64,000 nt of DNA from DASXMT01 sp963781305 (GTDB taxonomy: Bacteria > Actinomycetota > Acidimicrobiia > Acidimicrobiales > RAAP-2), in assembly GCA_963781305.1 (NCBI GenBank), contig CAWAFL010000014.1, positions 834,963 to 898,962 of the forward strand, read 5' to 3'. The notes beneath the pieces were generated by a model. It searched no databases and was not told the DNA's origin. It saw only the letters and a list, made by a program, of their open reading frames with translations. Made by a program: the position numbers and the translations under genes. Below, piece after piece: positions 45,614 through 56,433 of this stretch; position 1 is the stretch's first letter, and the number at the start of each line of letters is the position of its first letter.

Positions 45614-45915
45614 ATGGTCGTCACCTTTCACAGCGCAGAGCTCGCGGCCTTGTGTAACTCCCAGCGCCGCCTCGTCAACCGTTGGGGGGCAGACGCTGGG
45701 CACACGGTCGTCGTCGCCTGCTCGAAATCGGCGCCGCCGACTCGACGAGCCTCGACCGGCTACCCCGAGCCGAGGTCAGCCACAATGGTCGGGGCGAGAC
45801 GATCATTGACTTCGGCGACGAAGTGGTGGTCCGGGGCGTCATCAGCGCCGACGGCTACGACGGGGAACGCATCGTGATAACCAGCCTCAAAGTCCAGGGG
45901 AGCGTCCAGCGATGA
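45614..45915 (+). CDS. higB: HigB/RelE-type toxin, frameshifted
   Basis: About 99 residues. VTFHSAELAALCNSQRRLVN and RWGADAGHTV lie in the first frame, then RRLLEIGAADSTSLDRLPRA and DFGDEVVVRGVISADGYDGE in the next after an indel near 45710. The opening with a charged N-terminal helix pair and LCNS matches HigB-type RelE-fold mRNA interferases. It precedes and overlaps its antitoxin gene (ATGA), the order typical of higBA. Catalytic residues cannot be judged through the indel. Confidence 0.65.
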
Positions 45916-46980
45916 CCTCGGTCGAACAGCACCCGTTCCAGCCCGACTACGCCATCCCTCCAGGCGAGACATTGCGGGACCGGCTGGCTGAGATGAATTT
46001 GTCGCAGACGGAGCTGGCGGACGAGCCGGGCTGTCGACCAAGCACGTAAGCCAGATCATGCAGGGCATCGCGCCGATCACCCTGGAGACGGCGGTAGCGC
46101 TCGACCGCATTACCGGCGTTCCAGCGAGCGTGTGGAACCGTCGCGAGGCGGACTACCGCGAGGCCCTCCTGCGCTCGAAGCTTCGCGTCCTGACCGAGGA
46201 CGACAAGGCGTGGCTCGATTCCTTGCCCATCAACGAGTTGAAAAAGAATGGCCTTCCGGACGAGAAGGACAAGGGGCGGTTGTTCGATGCTGTGCTTTCG
46301 TTCTTTGGTGTAGCCGACCGCGATGCATACGACCGGGTCTGGAAGGTGCCGGTGGCTTCATTCCGTCGGTCCGGAGCGTACAAGCGGTCCGGGATCGGTC
46401 GTGTCGTGGCTACGCATAGCGCAGCTCGAAGCACAGGGCGCAAAGGCCGAGCCCTATTCGGCCTCATCGTTCCGCAAGGTTCTCAGGCAGATCCGCTCGC
46501 CTAACCAAGGACGGAGACCCTAATCGCATCGTCGAGATGTGTGAATCCGCTGGTGTCGTCGTCGTTTTCGTTTCTGAGGTGAAGGGTTGCCGTATCAGCG
46601 GTGCGGCATGGTGGGTCACCCCAAGTCGAGCAGTTATTGCCTTGAGCGACAGATACAAGATGGACGATCGCTTCTGGTTCTCCTTCTTTCACGAAGCTGC
46701 GCACATCCTCTTGCACTCCAAGAAAGAGACCTTTGTCGACGACGGAACTGACGATGACGTTGTCGAAGAGGAGGCCAATGAGTACGCGGCAGACTTCTTG
46801 ATTCCGCCGGAACACAAGCAACGACTCTTCCAGTTTACAACTGAGCGAGAGGTCCAGGATTTTGCGGACGAGATCAGCATTGCGCCTGGAATCGTTGTGG
46901 GGCGTCTGCAGCATGAGGGCAAATGGAACTGGAATCAGGGGAACGGCCTCAAGCGCAGTCTTCGCATAGTCGAGTCGTGA
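45912..46980 (+). CDS. higA: HigA-type XRE antitoxin fused to ImmA/IrrE metallopeptidase, frameshifted
   Basis: The N-terminal helix-turn-helix has LRDRLAEMNLSQTELAD, then after one lost C (near 46022) GLSTKHVSQIMQGIAPI and LETAVALDRITGVPASVWN. A helical linker follows, and after two further frame changes (46395-46410 and near 46500) an M78-type domain with FHEAAHILLH and EEEANEYAADFLIP, giving the full zincin set. Such HigA-peptidase fusions serve as antitoxins and repressors that may be relieved by self-cleavage. About 355 residues in all. Confidence 0.78.
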
Positions 46981-47297
46981 CGAGATGTCTAACGCATTGG
47001 ACCGCATGCAGGTCCCTTCATGCCCGCATCCTGACATCAGCCCCACAACGCGGCTCGAAGACCGCCGAGTTAGGGCACCACCGAACGCAATCAGGCAACT
47101 CGGGTGTGCTCGCGTTCCGGCAAGCGTGCTCGGGTGGGGCGGCTTGGGCCAGACTGCGTACCGGCGATCGTGGGCACGCTGCGCTCATGAGGAAGCCAGA
47201 CGCCTCTGACGTCCAATCATTTGTGGATACTTCTGGGTCTCGCACCAGGCATCGAGGTACCGCGACTGGAACCTGGTATCCATGAGAGAAGGCAAGC
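46981..47297. other. Intergenic region, no gene seen
   Basis: The 317 bases between higA and the protease gene hold no frame with similarity. They should contain the promoter of the protease gene. Confidence 0.45.
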
Positions 47298-48008
47298 GTG
47301 CCATTTGATCCGTTATCGGTCGTTGGATTGGTGGTCGCCGGTAATGAGCACGGACAATCTCCGGTAGGGACTTGCTTCCGGTTTCGCCACGTCGACTTTG
47401 CACTTACGGCAGCCCACTGCGTCCCTGAGGTTGAGCATCTCTACGTCGTGTTTCCTCGGCGGGGAGAAGCTCAGATGGTGGCTGATGTTGTGCGTCACCC
47501 CGAAGCGGATATCGCCGCGCTGAACGATTGGACCCATGAATGCCACAAATGGTTACCCCGAGGATGCATTTTGGGATCTAGTCTCAAATTGGTCACTCGG
47601 CGAGGAAGCCTTTGCCTACGGGTACCCCGTCGAAGGACCCACGCCAGTCAACGCCAGCACACCGACGCAGCGCCTCTTCGTTGGCCACTATCAACGATTC
47701 TTCGACTACGAGAGCCACAACGGATTCCGCTATCTTGCTGGAGAGCTGAGTTTCCCGGCGCCTGGAGGCCTAAGCGGTGGCCCCGTATTCAGGCAGACAG
47801 CGCCGCAGATGCTGACTGGCATGGTTACCTCAAGTCATGAGTCTATGCGATCACCGACTCAGTTGAAGAAGTCAACGACGACGGACGCATTCTCCGAATT
47901 GAGGGCAGAAAGATCATTACGTACGGCATAGCTTTGATGCTGAGCGGCGTAAGCGACTGGCTCCATGAGGTGGCACCAGATGTCCCTGGCATGGGCTGGG
48001 TCTCGTAG
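47298..48008 (+). CDS. Trypsin-like serine protease domain protein, frameshifted
   Basis: A chymotrypsin-fold protease without signal peptide. Catalytic His is in FALTAAHCVPE, Asp in HPEADIAALND and Ser in PAPGGLSGGPVF. The first frame runs to about 47560, the second (NWSLGEEAFAYGYPVEG, RYLAGELSF) to about 47850, and the third ends LMLSGVSDWLHEVAPDVPG before TAG. A cytoplasmic stand-alone trypsin-like domain next to toxin-antitoxin and Ubl genes fits a defence effector. The catalytic triad is complete if the frames are joined. Confidence 0.72.
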
Positions 48009-48185
48009 GAACGTAGAGGAGGGTAGCGTGATCCGACGGCTACCTCCAGGTCCCAAGGATCAGCATGTGGGTCGATTCCCTTGGTGTTTGGACCGAAGCT
48101 TTCGGTAGCGAGGCGTCGCGTTATCCGATCATGCGAGCCCGATGCCCGTTGTTCAGGGATCGGAGCGAGCTGGTTGCCCACCTCG

Positions 48186-48506
48186 TCACCGGCCCTTCCG
48201 AGTACCGGTGGACTTTGCGATCCGGGTCACCGTCTCGACGGTTTTCCCGGTGGCTTCGGCCGTTGCCTCGACCCCGATCCGGGCCACCAGCGCGCTGGTG
48301 GCGGCAAACAGGTCAGCGGATGCTGCCTTCACGACCTGGTCGGCGGCCGCCAACGCCGTCGCTCGGTGTTCCTGTGCAACGGCAAGATTCTCGGCTGCGG
48401 CGGCGTGAACCGCAAGGGCGGCCAGGTCGTCACGATGACGCTGGCGAAGAAGGGCTCGTTGGGTGTCGGAGAGCTTGCGAGTCGAGGGGGTTACGGATCG
48501 CGACAT
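48186..48506 (-). CDS. Small helical protein, paralogue-like of the next gene
   Basis: The 106 residues are Ala-rich and entirely helical, with AENLAVAQEHRATALAAADQ and a C-terminal ATAEATGKTVETVTRIAK resembling the HTH-like tail of the 161-residue neighbour (EGTTGQTVEELTGLTRRQL). I use the ATG before SRSVTPSTRK. It has its own upstream copy of the element motif. Function unknown; a transfer accessory is likely from position. Confidence 0.55.
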   Translation of the reverse strand: MSRSVTPSTRKLSDTQRALLRQRHRDDLAALAVHAAAAENLAVAQEHRATALAAADQVVKAASADLFAATSALVARIGVEATAEATGKTVETVTRIAKSTGTRKGR

Positions 48507-48545
48507 CGGATTTCCCTTCGTCAGTGACCCACCCGGTGCGGGCCG

Positions 48546-48574
48546 CCTATCTGAGGGAAACCAATCGACCCATC
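48546..48574 (-). promoter_or_regulatory. Element motif copy d (degenerate)
   Basis: GATGGGTCGATT...GATAGG on the minus strand, 40 bases before the ATG at 48506. It keeps the central GGTCGAT and terminal ATAGG of the other copies. Confidence 0.4.
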
Positions 48575-48644
48575 TGGCCACCAGAGGCACCAGGCATCTT
48601 CCGTACCGTGATGCCGCGAGATCGGAGGTGATCCAAGGCACTGG

Positions 48645-49130
48645 TCAGCGGTCAGGGAGGGGGAGACCCGCTGGTCGCTCGGCCAGGCTGGCAAGTTGGC
48701 GGCGGGTGAGGCCGGTCAGTTCCTCGACCGTCTGTCCCGTCGTGCCTTCGAGCAGTGCCTGGGTCGCCTCGCGCAGGTTGATGGCTGCCCCATCGACGAG
48801 CCTCTGGGTGACGGCGATCCGCTCGGCCCACCGGTCCTTGACTTCCTCGACCTGCTTGCGGTGATGGACGAAGGTGGCGAAGTGGAGCCGAGCGGCGATG
48901 GTCGTCGGATAACTGCCTGTCCGAGCGTGACGCTCGGCAAGGAGCACCTCGCGCGGTGTCATGCCCAAGACGGCGCAGACGGCACGCTCGCTCCGAGCGA
49001 CCAGCCGATCCCGTTTGGCGACCATGCCGGCCAGACCAGCCCGCGCATCCTGCCAGGCCGCCAGCAGTACGAGCTCTCGTCGCCGACGATCCAGGACCAC
49101 GCGCCTTGCCTGTTCGGTCGTCTCACCCAT
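48645..49130 (-). CDS. Helical DNA-binding-like accessory protein
   Basis: The 161 residues are mostly long charged helices (VVLDRRRRELVLLAAWQDAR, FATFVHHRKQVEEVKDRWAE) with two possible HTH segments, TPREVLLAERHARTGSYP and TGQTVEELTGLTRRQLASL. It is encoded just upstream of and divergent from the relaxase gene, where auxiliary nicking proteins (TrwA/MobC-like in position) are usually found. No family is recognised. Confidence 0.6.
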   Translation of the reverse strand: MGETTEQARRVVLDRRRRELVLLAAWQDARAGLAGMVAKRDRLVARSERAVCAVLGMTPREVLLAERHARTGSYPTTIAARLHFATFVHHRKQVEEVKDRWAERIAVTQRLVDGAAINLREATQALLEGTTGQTVEELTGLTRRQLASLAERPAGLPLPDR

Positions 49131-49156
49131 GCCTCCGTCCCCTCCACTGCAGATCG

Positions 49157-49186
49157 TCTACCCAAGTGGGGACGGATCGACCGGTC
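49157..49186 (-). promoter_or_regulatory. Element motif copy c
   Basis: GACCGGTCGATCCG...GGGTAGA on the minus strand, 27 bases before the ATG at 49130. Confidence 0.55.
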
Positions 49187-49445
49187 TGACGACACCCGTC
49201 CGCACACCAGCCCCAGCCCCCACTACGGCCACCATCACCGCACCACCGTCACCATCACAGCTTCTGCCACGTGCCCCCTCCACTCGTCCACCACATGCCC
49301 CAGCACCGCTGCACCCCAGCTACCAGCCCTACCCGAACATCACACGCCTGGCATCCGAGGAAATGCCGGTGGCCGGATCGGTCGATCTCCCGCCCCCAGG
49401 CACAACGGCCTGCACCCTGCGGGTCGGGACCTGGGGGACCACGCG
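49187..49445. other. oriT candidate region upstream of the relaxase
   Basis: There is no gene in the 315 bases between the two divergent genes. From 49201 to 49320 the plus strand has 66 C but only 17 G, with many CAC/CCA steps and few self-complementary segments. This strong strand asymmetry next to the relaxase start suggests a nicking and leading region. No nic site can be pointed to. Confidence 0.45.
49376..49387 (+). promoter_or_regulatory. Element motif core, copy e
   Basis: GATCGGTCGATC on the plus strand, 59 bases before the relaxase GTG. It is in the same orientation relative to its gene as the other copies. Confidence 0.4.
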
Positions 49446-52400
49446 GTGCTCACAATTCGACGACTCAGCATGGGAAGCGGCTTCAAGTACCTGATGGATT
49501 CGATCGCGGTCGGGGACGGAAGAGCGGACCAAACGTCCAACCTGACCCGCTACTACGCAGAGTCAGGGACCCCGCCGGGCGTCTTTCTTGGGGCGGGACT
49601 CGCCGATCTCGACGGCGGGAACGGCATCGAAATTGGCTCCCAGGTGAGCGAGGAGCAGCTCCAGAACATGCTCGGGCTCATCGTCGATCCGGTCAGCGGC
49701 GAGCCATTGGGGACGGCCCCGAAGCGCAAGCCGGCGAGCGTCTCCGACGCGGATAGAGGACCGAGTCTCCCGGCTTCCTGCCGCCCTCGGCGACGAGGAA
49801 CGGGCAGCAGAAGTGGCCCGGATCGAGGCCGAAGAGCAGTCCCGCCAGTACAAGCAGGCTGCACCCGTTGCCGGGTTCGACCTCACGTTCTCGCCCTCGA
49901 AGTCGGTGTCTGTTGCCTGGGCCCTGGCCGACCAAGGGACCAAGGCAGTCATCTACGAATGCCACCGCCGGGCCATCGAGTACACCCTCGCCTATGCGGA
50001 GCGCAACGTCTTCCACTCCCGATCGGGGAAGGACGGTGTCGTCCAAGAGGACGTGTCCGGGGTGGTTGCTGCAGCGTTCACCCACTACGACAGTCGCTCG
50101 GGCGATCCCCAACTCCACGACCACGTGGTGGTGTGGAACAAGGCGAAGTCGGTAAGCGATGGCCGGTGGCGCACCCTCGACAGCCGGGGGCTGTTCAAGC
50201 AGGTCGTGACGCTCGGCGTGATGCATGAGGGGGTGCTTGGCCGACATGCTGACCAATGCCCTGGGTGTCGGCTGGGACGGGGCGGTCACCGCCAAGGGGA
50301 TGGCGAAACACGAGATCACCGGTGTCCCCGAGGCTCTGATGGCCGAGTTCTCGCAACGAGTGGCGATGATCCACGCCCGTCGTGACGAACTGATCGCCGC
50401 GTTCATCCCCGCACACGGGCGGGAGCCAACCCCAGTGGAGAAGGTCCGCCTGGCCCAGCAGGCCAACCTCGAAACCCGTCCCGACAAGCAGCACCGCAGC
50501 CTGTCGGTGATGACCGAAGAGTGGCGGGATCGGGCCGCTTCCTACCTTGATACCGACCCTGTCTCGTTCGTGACCAGCCTGAAGGATCGGAATGACTTGC
50601 CGTCGCTTCGGGCAGACGACCTGGCCACCGACATGCTGGCTGAAGTCGCCTCGCTCGCCACATCCAAGACCGCCGAGCGCCACTCGACGTTCTCTCGGGC
50701 GAACGTCTTGGCCGAGGTCCACCGCCAGCTCCATGGGGTGCACTTCGCCAGTCCCGACGACCGGGTCGCGGTCGCAGAGCGGACGGCCGACATAGCGCTC
50801 GCCGGGACGATCCAGGTCACAGCTCCCGAGCTCCACCACACGCCGAGGCGGTTCCGCCGCACCGATGGCACCTCTCGGATGAGGCCGAAGGACCACCACC
50901 TCTATACAACGGCGACCCTGCTCGACGCCGAGGCCCGGCTGTTCGAGACAGGACGACAGACTGACGGGCCGACCATCACGGTTGCCACCATCGCCTGGGT
51001 GGCCGAGGCGAACTTGCCCGGTAGGGACTACGCAATGAGCACCGATCAGGCACTCGCGGTCGAGAAGATCGCCACGTCCGGTCGCCGTCTCGACGTGCTG
51101 GTCGGACCAGCCGGCACCGGCAAGTCCACCACCATGGCGGGGCTTCGAGCGGCATGGGAAGCAGAACACGGCCCCGGTTCGGTCGTTGGCCTTGCCCCTT
51201 CGGCGGCCGCCTCCGAGGTCCTGGCCGACGAGCTCGGGATCGAGACGGAGAACACTGCCAAGTGGCTGCACGAGTGGCGACAGTTGGCCAACCGGCGGTC
51301 CGAGAGGGATCGCCTGCGCCACCAGGAAGCAACTGCGACGACCCTCGAGGGGTCAATGGCTGCCGCCAGGCGGGCAGATGCGCTCGACGCGTTGATTGAC
51401 CGGTGGTGCTTCACGGTGGGGCAGCTGGTGATCCTGGACGAAGCCTCGCTCGTGGGCACGTTTGCCCTTGATGAGCTGGTGAGCGCCGCTACAGAGGCCG
51501 GAGCAAAGGTGGTATTGGTCGGCGATCCGCTCCAGCCGTCGTCACTGGACGCAGGCGGCATGTTCTCTTCTCTGGTCCGGGATCGAGACGACGTGGCCCC
51601 CGAGCTGACCGACGTGCGCCGATTCGCCGCGAAATGGGAGAAGGGGGCCAGTGTCGAACTCCGGGTCGGAAGCGACCGAGCTGTCGACACCTACGAGCGC
51701 CATGGCCGGATCACCGACGGCGACCGGGACGAGCTGATCGAGGCCATCTACCGCGCATGGAGGGAGGACCGGGAGGGAGGCAAAGAGTCATTGATGATTG
51801 CTGCCGATGCGACGACCGTGGCCGAGCTGAACGAGCGGGCCAGAGCTGACCGGATCATCACCGGGCACGTCACAGAGGACGGACTCATCCTGCACGGCGG
51901 GTCCACCGCCGGGGTGGGCGACGAGGTCGTGACCCGTGAGAACAACCGGCTGCTCGCTACCGGCAAACGATGGGTCAAAAATGGGGATCGTTGGATGGTC
52001 ACCGCCACCAACGACGATGGCTCCATGACCGTCAAGCGGGCCGGGGGCGGTGGGGAAGTGGTGCTTCCTGCTGACTACGTGGCCAGCCACGTCGAGTTGG
52101 CCTACGCCACAACCGCCTATCGGGCACAAGGGCGCACTGTCGATACCGCACATGCCTTGGTCACCGCCGGCACCGCTCGGGAAGTCCTCTACGTCGCCGC
52201 TACGCGCGGGCGCGAGTCCAACCGGCTCTACGTGGACACCCACTACGATCCCGACCCCGCTACCTCGCACGAGGGGATGACCCCGACGCAGACGGCTCGC
52301 CAGGTCCTCTACGGATGCCTGCAGCGCGAGGGCGCCGACCGTGGGGCCCACGACGCGATCCGGGCATCACAGGATGCCGCAGAGTCGCTCTCGACGCTCC

Positions 52401-53122
52401 ATGCGGAGTACACCACCATCGCCCGGGCTGCCCAGGAGGATCGCTGGGAGGCGCTCCTCGACCGTTCGGGCTTGTCTGCCGTCCAGCTCGCAGCGGTGAG
52501 GGAGAGCGAGGCGCACGGCCCGCTACTTGCCGCCTTCCGCGACGCCGAGGCCCGCGGAGTGGACATAGAGAGCGACTTCCCAACGCTCGTGGCCTTGCGG
52601 TCGTTGGTTGACGCCGAAGACATTGCCTCGGTCCTCCATGGCCGGGTTGAAGGGTGGACCAAGGTCGCAGGCAGCAAGCGGACCGGGACCACTAACCTCA
52701 TCGCCGGGCTCATCCCGCGGGCGATGGGCGTGATGGACCCCGACATCGCAAAAGCCCTGGTCGAACGGGATCGGGCGATCGAAGACCGTGCCCAGACCCT
52801 CGCCGAGCGAGCGGTAGAACGCAACGCTGGATGGGTCCGGCGACTTGGGCGGCCACCTACCGACCCCACGATGCGAGCGGCGTGGATGAGTCAAGTCCGC
52901 GTCGTTGCTGCCTACCGTGACCGCTGGGGGATCGCCGGACAGATCGTGATCGGGAAAGAGTCCGACGTGTCCACGATCGAGCAGATCGGTCACTACAAGC
53001 GTGCCCGATTGGCTCAGCAGAAGGCGCAGACGATCAGCAAGCTCGGGAGGGAGCAGAGGCCAGATCACGCGAGCACGCCTGGCCCAACGACGGTGATCAG
53101 TCCGAGAAACATCGAGGCATGA
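49446..53122 (+). CDS. MobF (TrwC/TraA-like) relaxase-helicase, frameshifted in the N-terminal part
   Basis: About 1,225 residues. The relaxase domain starts at GTG (LTIRRLSMGSGFKYLMDSIA) and contains AAPVAGFDLTFSPSKSVSV and the metal-binding HDHVVVWNKAK. Frame changes lie near 49755 and 50240. The remaining 960 residues are intact: a RecD-like helicase with Walker A VGPAGTGKSTTMAGL, Walker B LVILDEASLVG, VVLVGDPLQ and AYRAQGRTVDTAHA, then a helical tail. It nicks at oriT and unwinds the transferred strand. The start of the nicking domain is the least certain part. Confidence 0.88.
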
Positions 53123-53567
53123 CCAACGGTTGGGGCACCCTTCGGGTGGGAGCTACCTGAGTTCGACCTTGCTTTTCATTGGGAACCAAATGGCGTCTGT
53201 CCACGGGACTCCTGAGCGCGGTCAGCACCGCCGTGCAAGTGCGTGACTAAATTCCGATATCCGAAGTTGGCAGGCAATTCCGGAATCACGAATATGCCAG
53301 GTGACCGTCGCCCGAGGTTGTAGCTCCACCCCGTATCGCATGGACCACTCAACTGCTCGAATCAGCCGCCACCCACGCTTCATGGTGTAGAGACCACAAA
53401 TTACTGGGTTAGAAACTCTCTTGAATGCTGAATGCGGTTGATCAGCGGCTAGGTGGCCGGAGGGCAGTGACAATGGCTGAACTTCTCGCTGAGGCCGCCT
53501 TGAGCAGCCAGAGGATCCCGCCGCCACCAACCGCTACTGTTGACCTCACTGTGCGCGGGGACGATAA
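53123..53567. other. Boundary region between transfer module and defence block
   Basis: The 445 bases are more AT-rich than the flanks. A 102-residue minus-strand frame at 53222-53530 shows no similarity. I call no gene. Confidence 0.45.
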
Positions 53568-56432
53568 ATGGCTGATTTGGCGACCAGCGCTGACGTGCTC
53601 GATCGGATCGCGCCCGGATCCCGGGTGATCGTCCGGGACCAGGACTGGCAGGTAATCGGCATCGAGCGCCACGCCTTGGGTACTCGGGCCATCGTGCGGT
53701 GCGTCGGACGCAGCGAGCTCGTCCAAGGTCGGCCTGCGTCGTTTTTCTCCGATCTGGACACCATCGAGCCCGAGGACCCGGCGTCGACGTCCTTTCGGGT
53801 TGACACCTCGGCCAATGGGATCGAGACCCGCCTGGTGCTCGACAGCCTGGTCCGACGGACGCCGCTGCCGGCGTCCGTCCTCGAACTGGCCGTGGGGCAG
53901 GATGCACTGGCCGACGACCTGCCTTTCCAGCGGGAACCGTTCCGCAAGGCAATGGACCAGATCCAGCCCCGGCTCCTGATCGCCGACGCAGTGGGCCTGG
54001 GCAAGACCATTGAGGTCGGCATGCTGATTGCTGAGCTCCAGCGGCGGGGCCGAGCAAACCGGGTGCTGGCGGTGGTCCCCGCCACATCCTCGATCAGATC
54101 CAGCACGAGCTCTGGTGTCGGTTTGGCTTTCCCCTGGTCCGACTCGATTCCGAGGGCATTCAGAAGGTGCGTCAACGTATTCCGGCCGGGCGCAACCCCT
54201 TCGCCTACTTCGACCGAGTGATCGTCTCCATCGACACTCTCAAGAGCGCCAGCCGCTACCGGCCGCACCTGGAGAAGGTCCGATGGGACGTCGTGTGGAT
54301 CGACGAGTCCCACAAACTGGTGAACAAGGGGACCCTGAACAACGATCTCGCTCAGGTCCTGGCCCCAAACACCGACGCGCTGATCCTGACCTCGGCGACT
54401 CCTCACAACGGCAAGCCGGAGTCATTCGCTGAGCTCATCTCCCTACTCGACCCGACGGCGGTTCCTGATCCGGACCAAGTGACCGCCGAGGACATCGCCC
54501 ACCTGGTCGTGCGTCGCCATCGCTACTCACCCGACGTGGCATCGGTCATCCAGGATCAGTGGGCCGAGCGGGCTCAACCCAAGGTGTTTCCGGTCGCGCC
54601 CAGTCCCGAGGAGGAGTCCGTCTTCAGCGAGTTGAGCGCAACCTGGCTGAACCCCGTTGTCCCATCACCGGCAAGTGATCCGCTGTTCGCCTACACGCTC
54701 TTGAAGGCAGCCCTCTCCTCGCCGGTAGCTCGCACTGAGTCGGTCGAGAAACCGGCTCAAGAAGGATCTGGTGGCGTCCCCGATTGGCGATGCTAGCGAG
54801 GAAAGTCCAGAGGTGGGGGCCCTCCGGCATCTGTGGGCCCTGGCGCAAGAGGCGACCGTGCACCCGTCGGCAAAGTTGACAGCACTGGTCGAACATCTCA
54901 GGGCGATCGGCGTGGGTCCCGCGTCCGACATCCGCGTCGTCATCTTCTCGGAGCGCATCCGGACCCTCGACTGGATTGTCGAGGCCGTGAAGCACGAGCT
55001 CGGCATGAGTGCCGAGCAGGTCGTGACATTTCACAACTCCAAGAATCCCGAGGAGCAGCAACAGATCATCGAGTCGTTCTCAATGGCGAGCTCACCGCTG
55101 CGAGTTCTGGTGGCCTCGGACATCGCCTCGGAGGGTGTGAACCTTCACAAGCAGTGCCATAACCTGTTCCACTTCGATCTGCCGTGGTCGCTGATCACGC
55201 TGGAACAGCGGAACGGACGCATCGACCGGTATGGGCAGATCCACCCGCCCGAGGTCCACTACCTCGTCTATCACCCTACCGACCCCGAGGTCGCAAGCGA
55301 TGTCCGCATCCTGAGCAAGCTCATCGCCAAGGAGAACGCAGCCCATCGGGCCCTCGGGGGTGCCGGGTCGCTTATGGGCCTCCACAGCGAGTCTGCTGAG
55401 GAGAGCGCCATCATGGCCGCCCTCCACCATCACACCGAGTTGGAGAAGGAATCAGCGCTGGAAGCAGTGGTTCCAGCCCCCGAGGTGTTCGATCCGTGGG
55501 CCTTCGCTGGCCTGTCTGAGGGCTCCGGGGCCACCGGCCGCGGCCACGGGGGTCGCGGCCGAGGCGGTTCCGTCGTTGTTCGGCTCCCTGGATGCCTACG
55601 TCACCGATGGACTGCGAACGCTATACGGCGACCTCACCGAGATCGACTGGGAGACCGATGGAAAGGTTCTCAGCTTCGACCCCGCCGGACCTCTTGCGGC
55701 GCCTCGACGCCCTCCCACAGTCCTATCTGCGCCAGCGCAACCTGGCTGATCGACTGAGGCTCACCACCGACAACGTGACGGCCAAGCGATCACTCAGCGA
55801 CGCGTTGAACGCAGAGGCCGAGGATGACTCGACCGGGACGGCATGGCCGGAGATCCACCATCTGGGTCCCCAGCACCCCTTCCTGGACTGGCTGGCAGAC
55901 AAGTTGCTATACCGGGTGGGCCGCAACGAGGCCATGGTCATCTCCTGTAACGTCGATGCGCCGACCATTCTGATGTCGGGCGTGTGGTCGAACAAGGTCG
56001 GGAGCCGATCGCCTCGATCTGGCTGGGAGCTACTGTCGAAGGCGGCATCGTCACCTTCGAGGAGATGTTCCCCCTGCTTCAGCGAGCAGGCATCACTGAC
56101 GGCATGGTGAACCCTTGGGTGGGAGGGGGACACCGCCACCCTCCAGGGGAACCTGGTTGCTGTTGTGGAAGCGGTCAAGTCCAAACTCGGAGGCGAGATG
56201 GAGTACCAGCTGGCCTTGGTCGAGGAACGGTTGACCGAGGCGCGGGACCGGCTGGAGCGGTGGCAGGCCGAGGCCCGGTGGTTCCGCGGCGATGACGTCG
56301 GACACGAAGAGAAACAAGCAGTTGACCAGGATCGATCGGGTAACACACCAGATCGCGGGACTCATCGTAGACCGCGAGCCGGCCCCCACGCCCCTGATCC
56401 GAGTTGTCGGCGCACTGGTGCCGAGGAGCTGA
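53568..56432 (+). CDS. SNF2/RapA-type helicase (DrmD-like), multiply frameshifted
   Basis: About 950 residues by joining frames. It has motif I LLIADAVGLGKTIEVGMLI, Walker B VWIDESHKL, motif III LTSATPHNGKPESFAELISL, helicase-C RVVIFSERIRTLDWI and VLVASDIASEGVNLHKQC, and motif VI LEQRNGRIDRYGQ. The tail ends LIRVVGALVPRS. Frame changes lie near 54090, 54740, 55540, 55680, 55985, 56130 and 56310. The size, the RapA-like core and the downstream adenine methylase resemble class 1 DISARM DrmD. It translocates on duplex DNA. Confidence 0.8.
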
Positions 56433-56433
56433 G

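Noticed and set aside
45030..46980. Programmed ribosomal frameshifting as the cause of the split frames
   Set aside because: Breaks occur in nearly every cargo gene at different short homopolymers, without a shared slippery site or downstream structure.
53222..53530. 102-codon minus-strand frame between the relaxase and the SNF2 gene
   Set aside because: No similarity, no convincing ribosome site; could be a small gene but nothing supports it.
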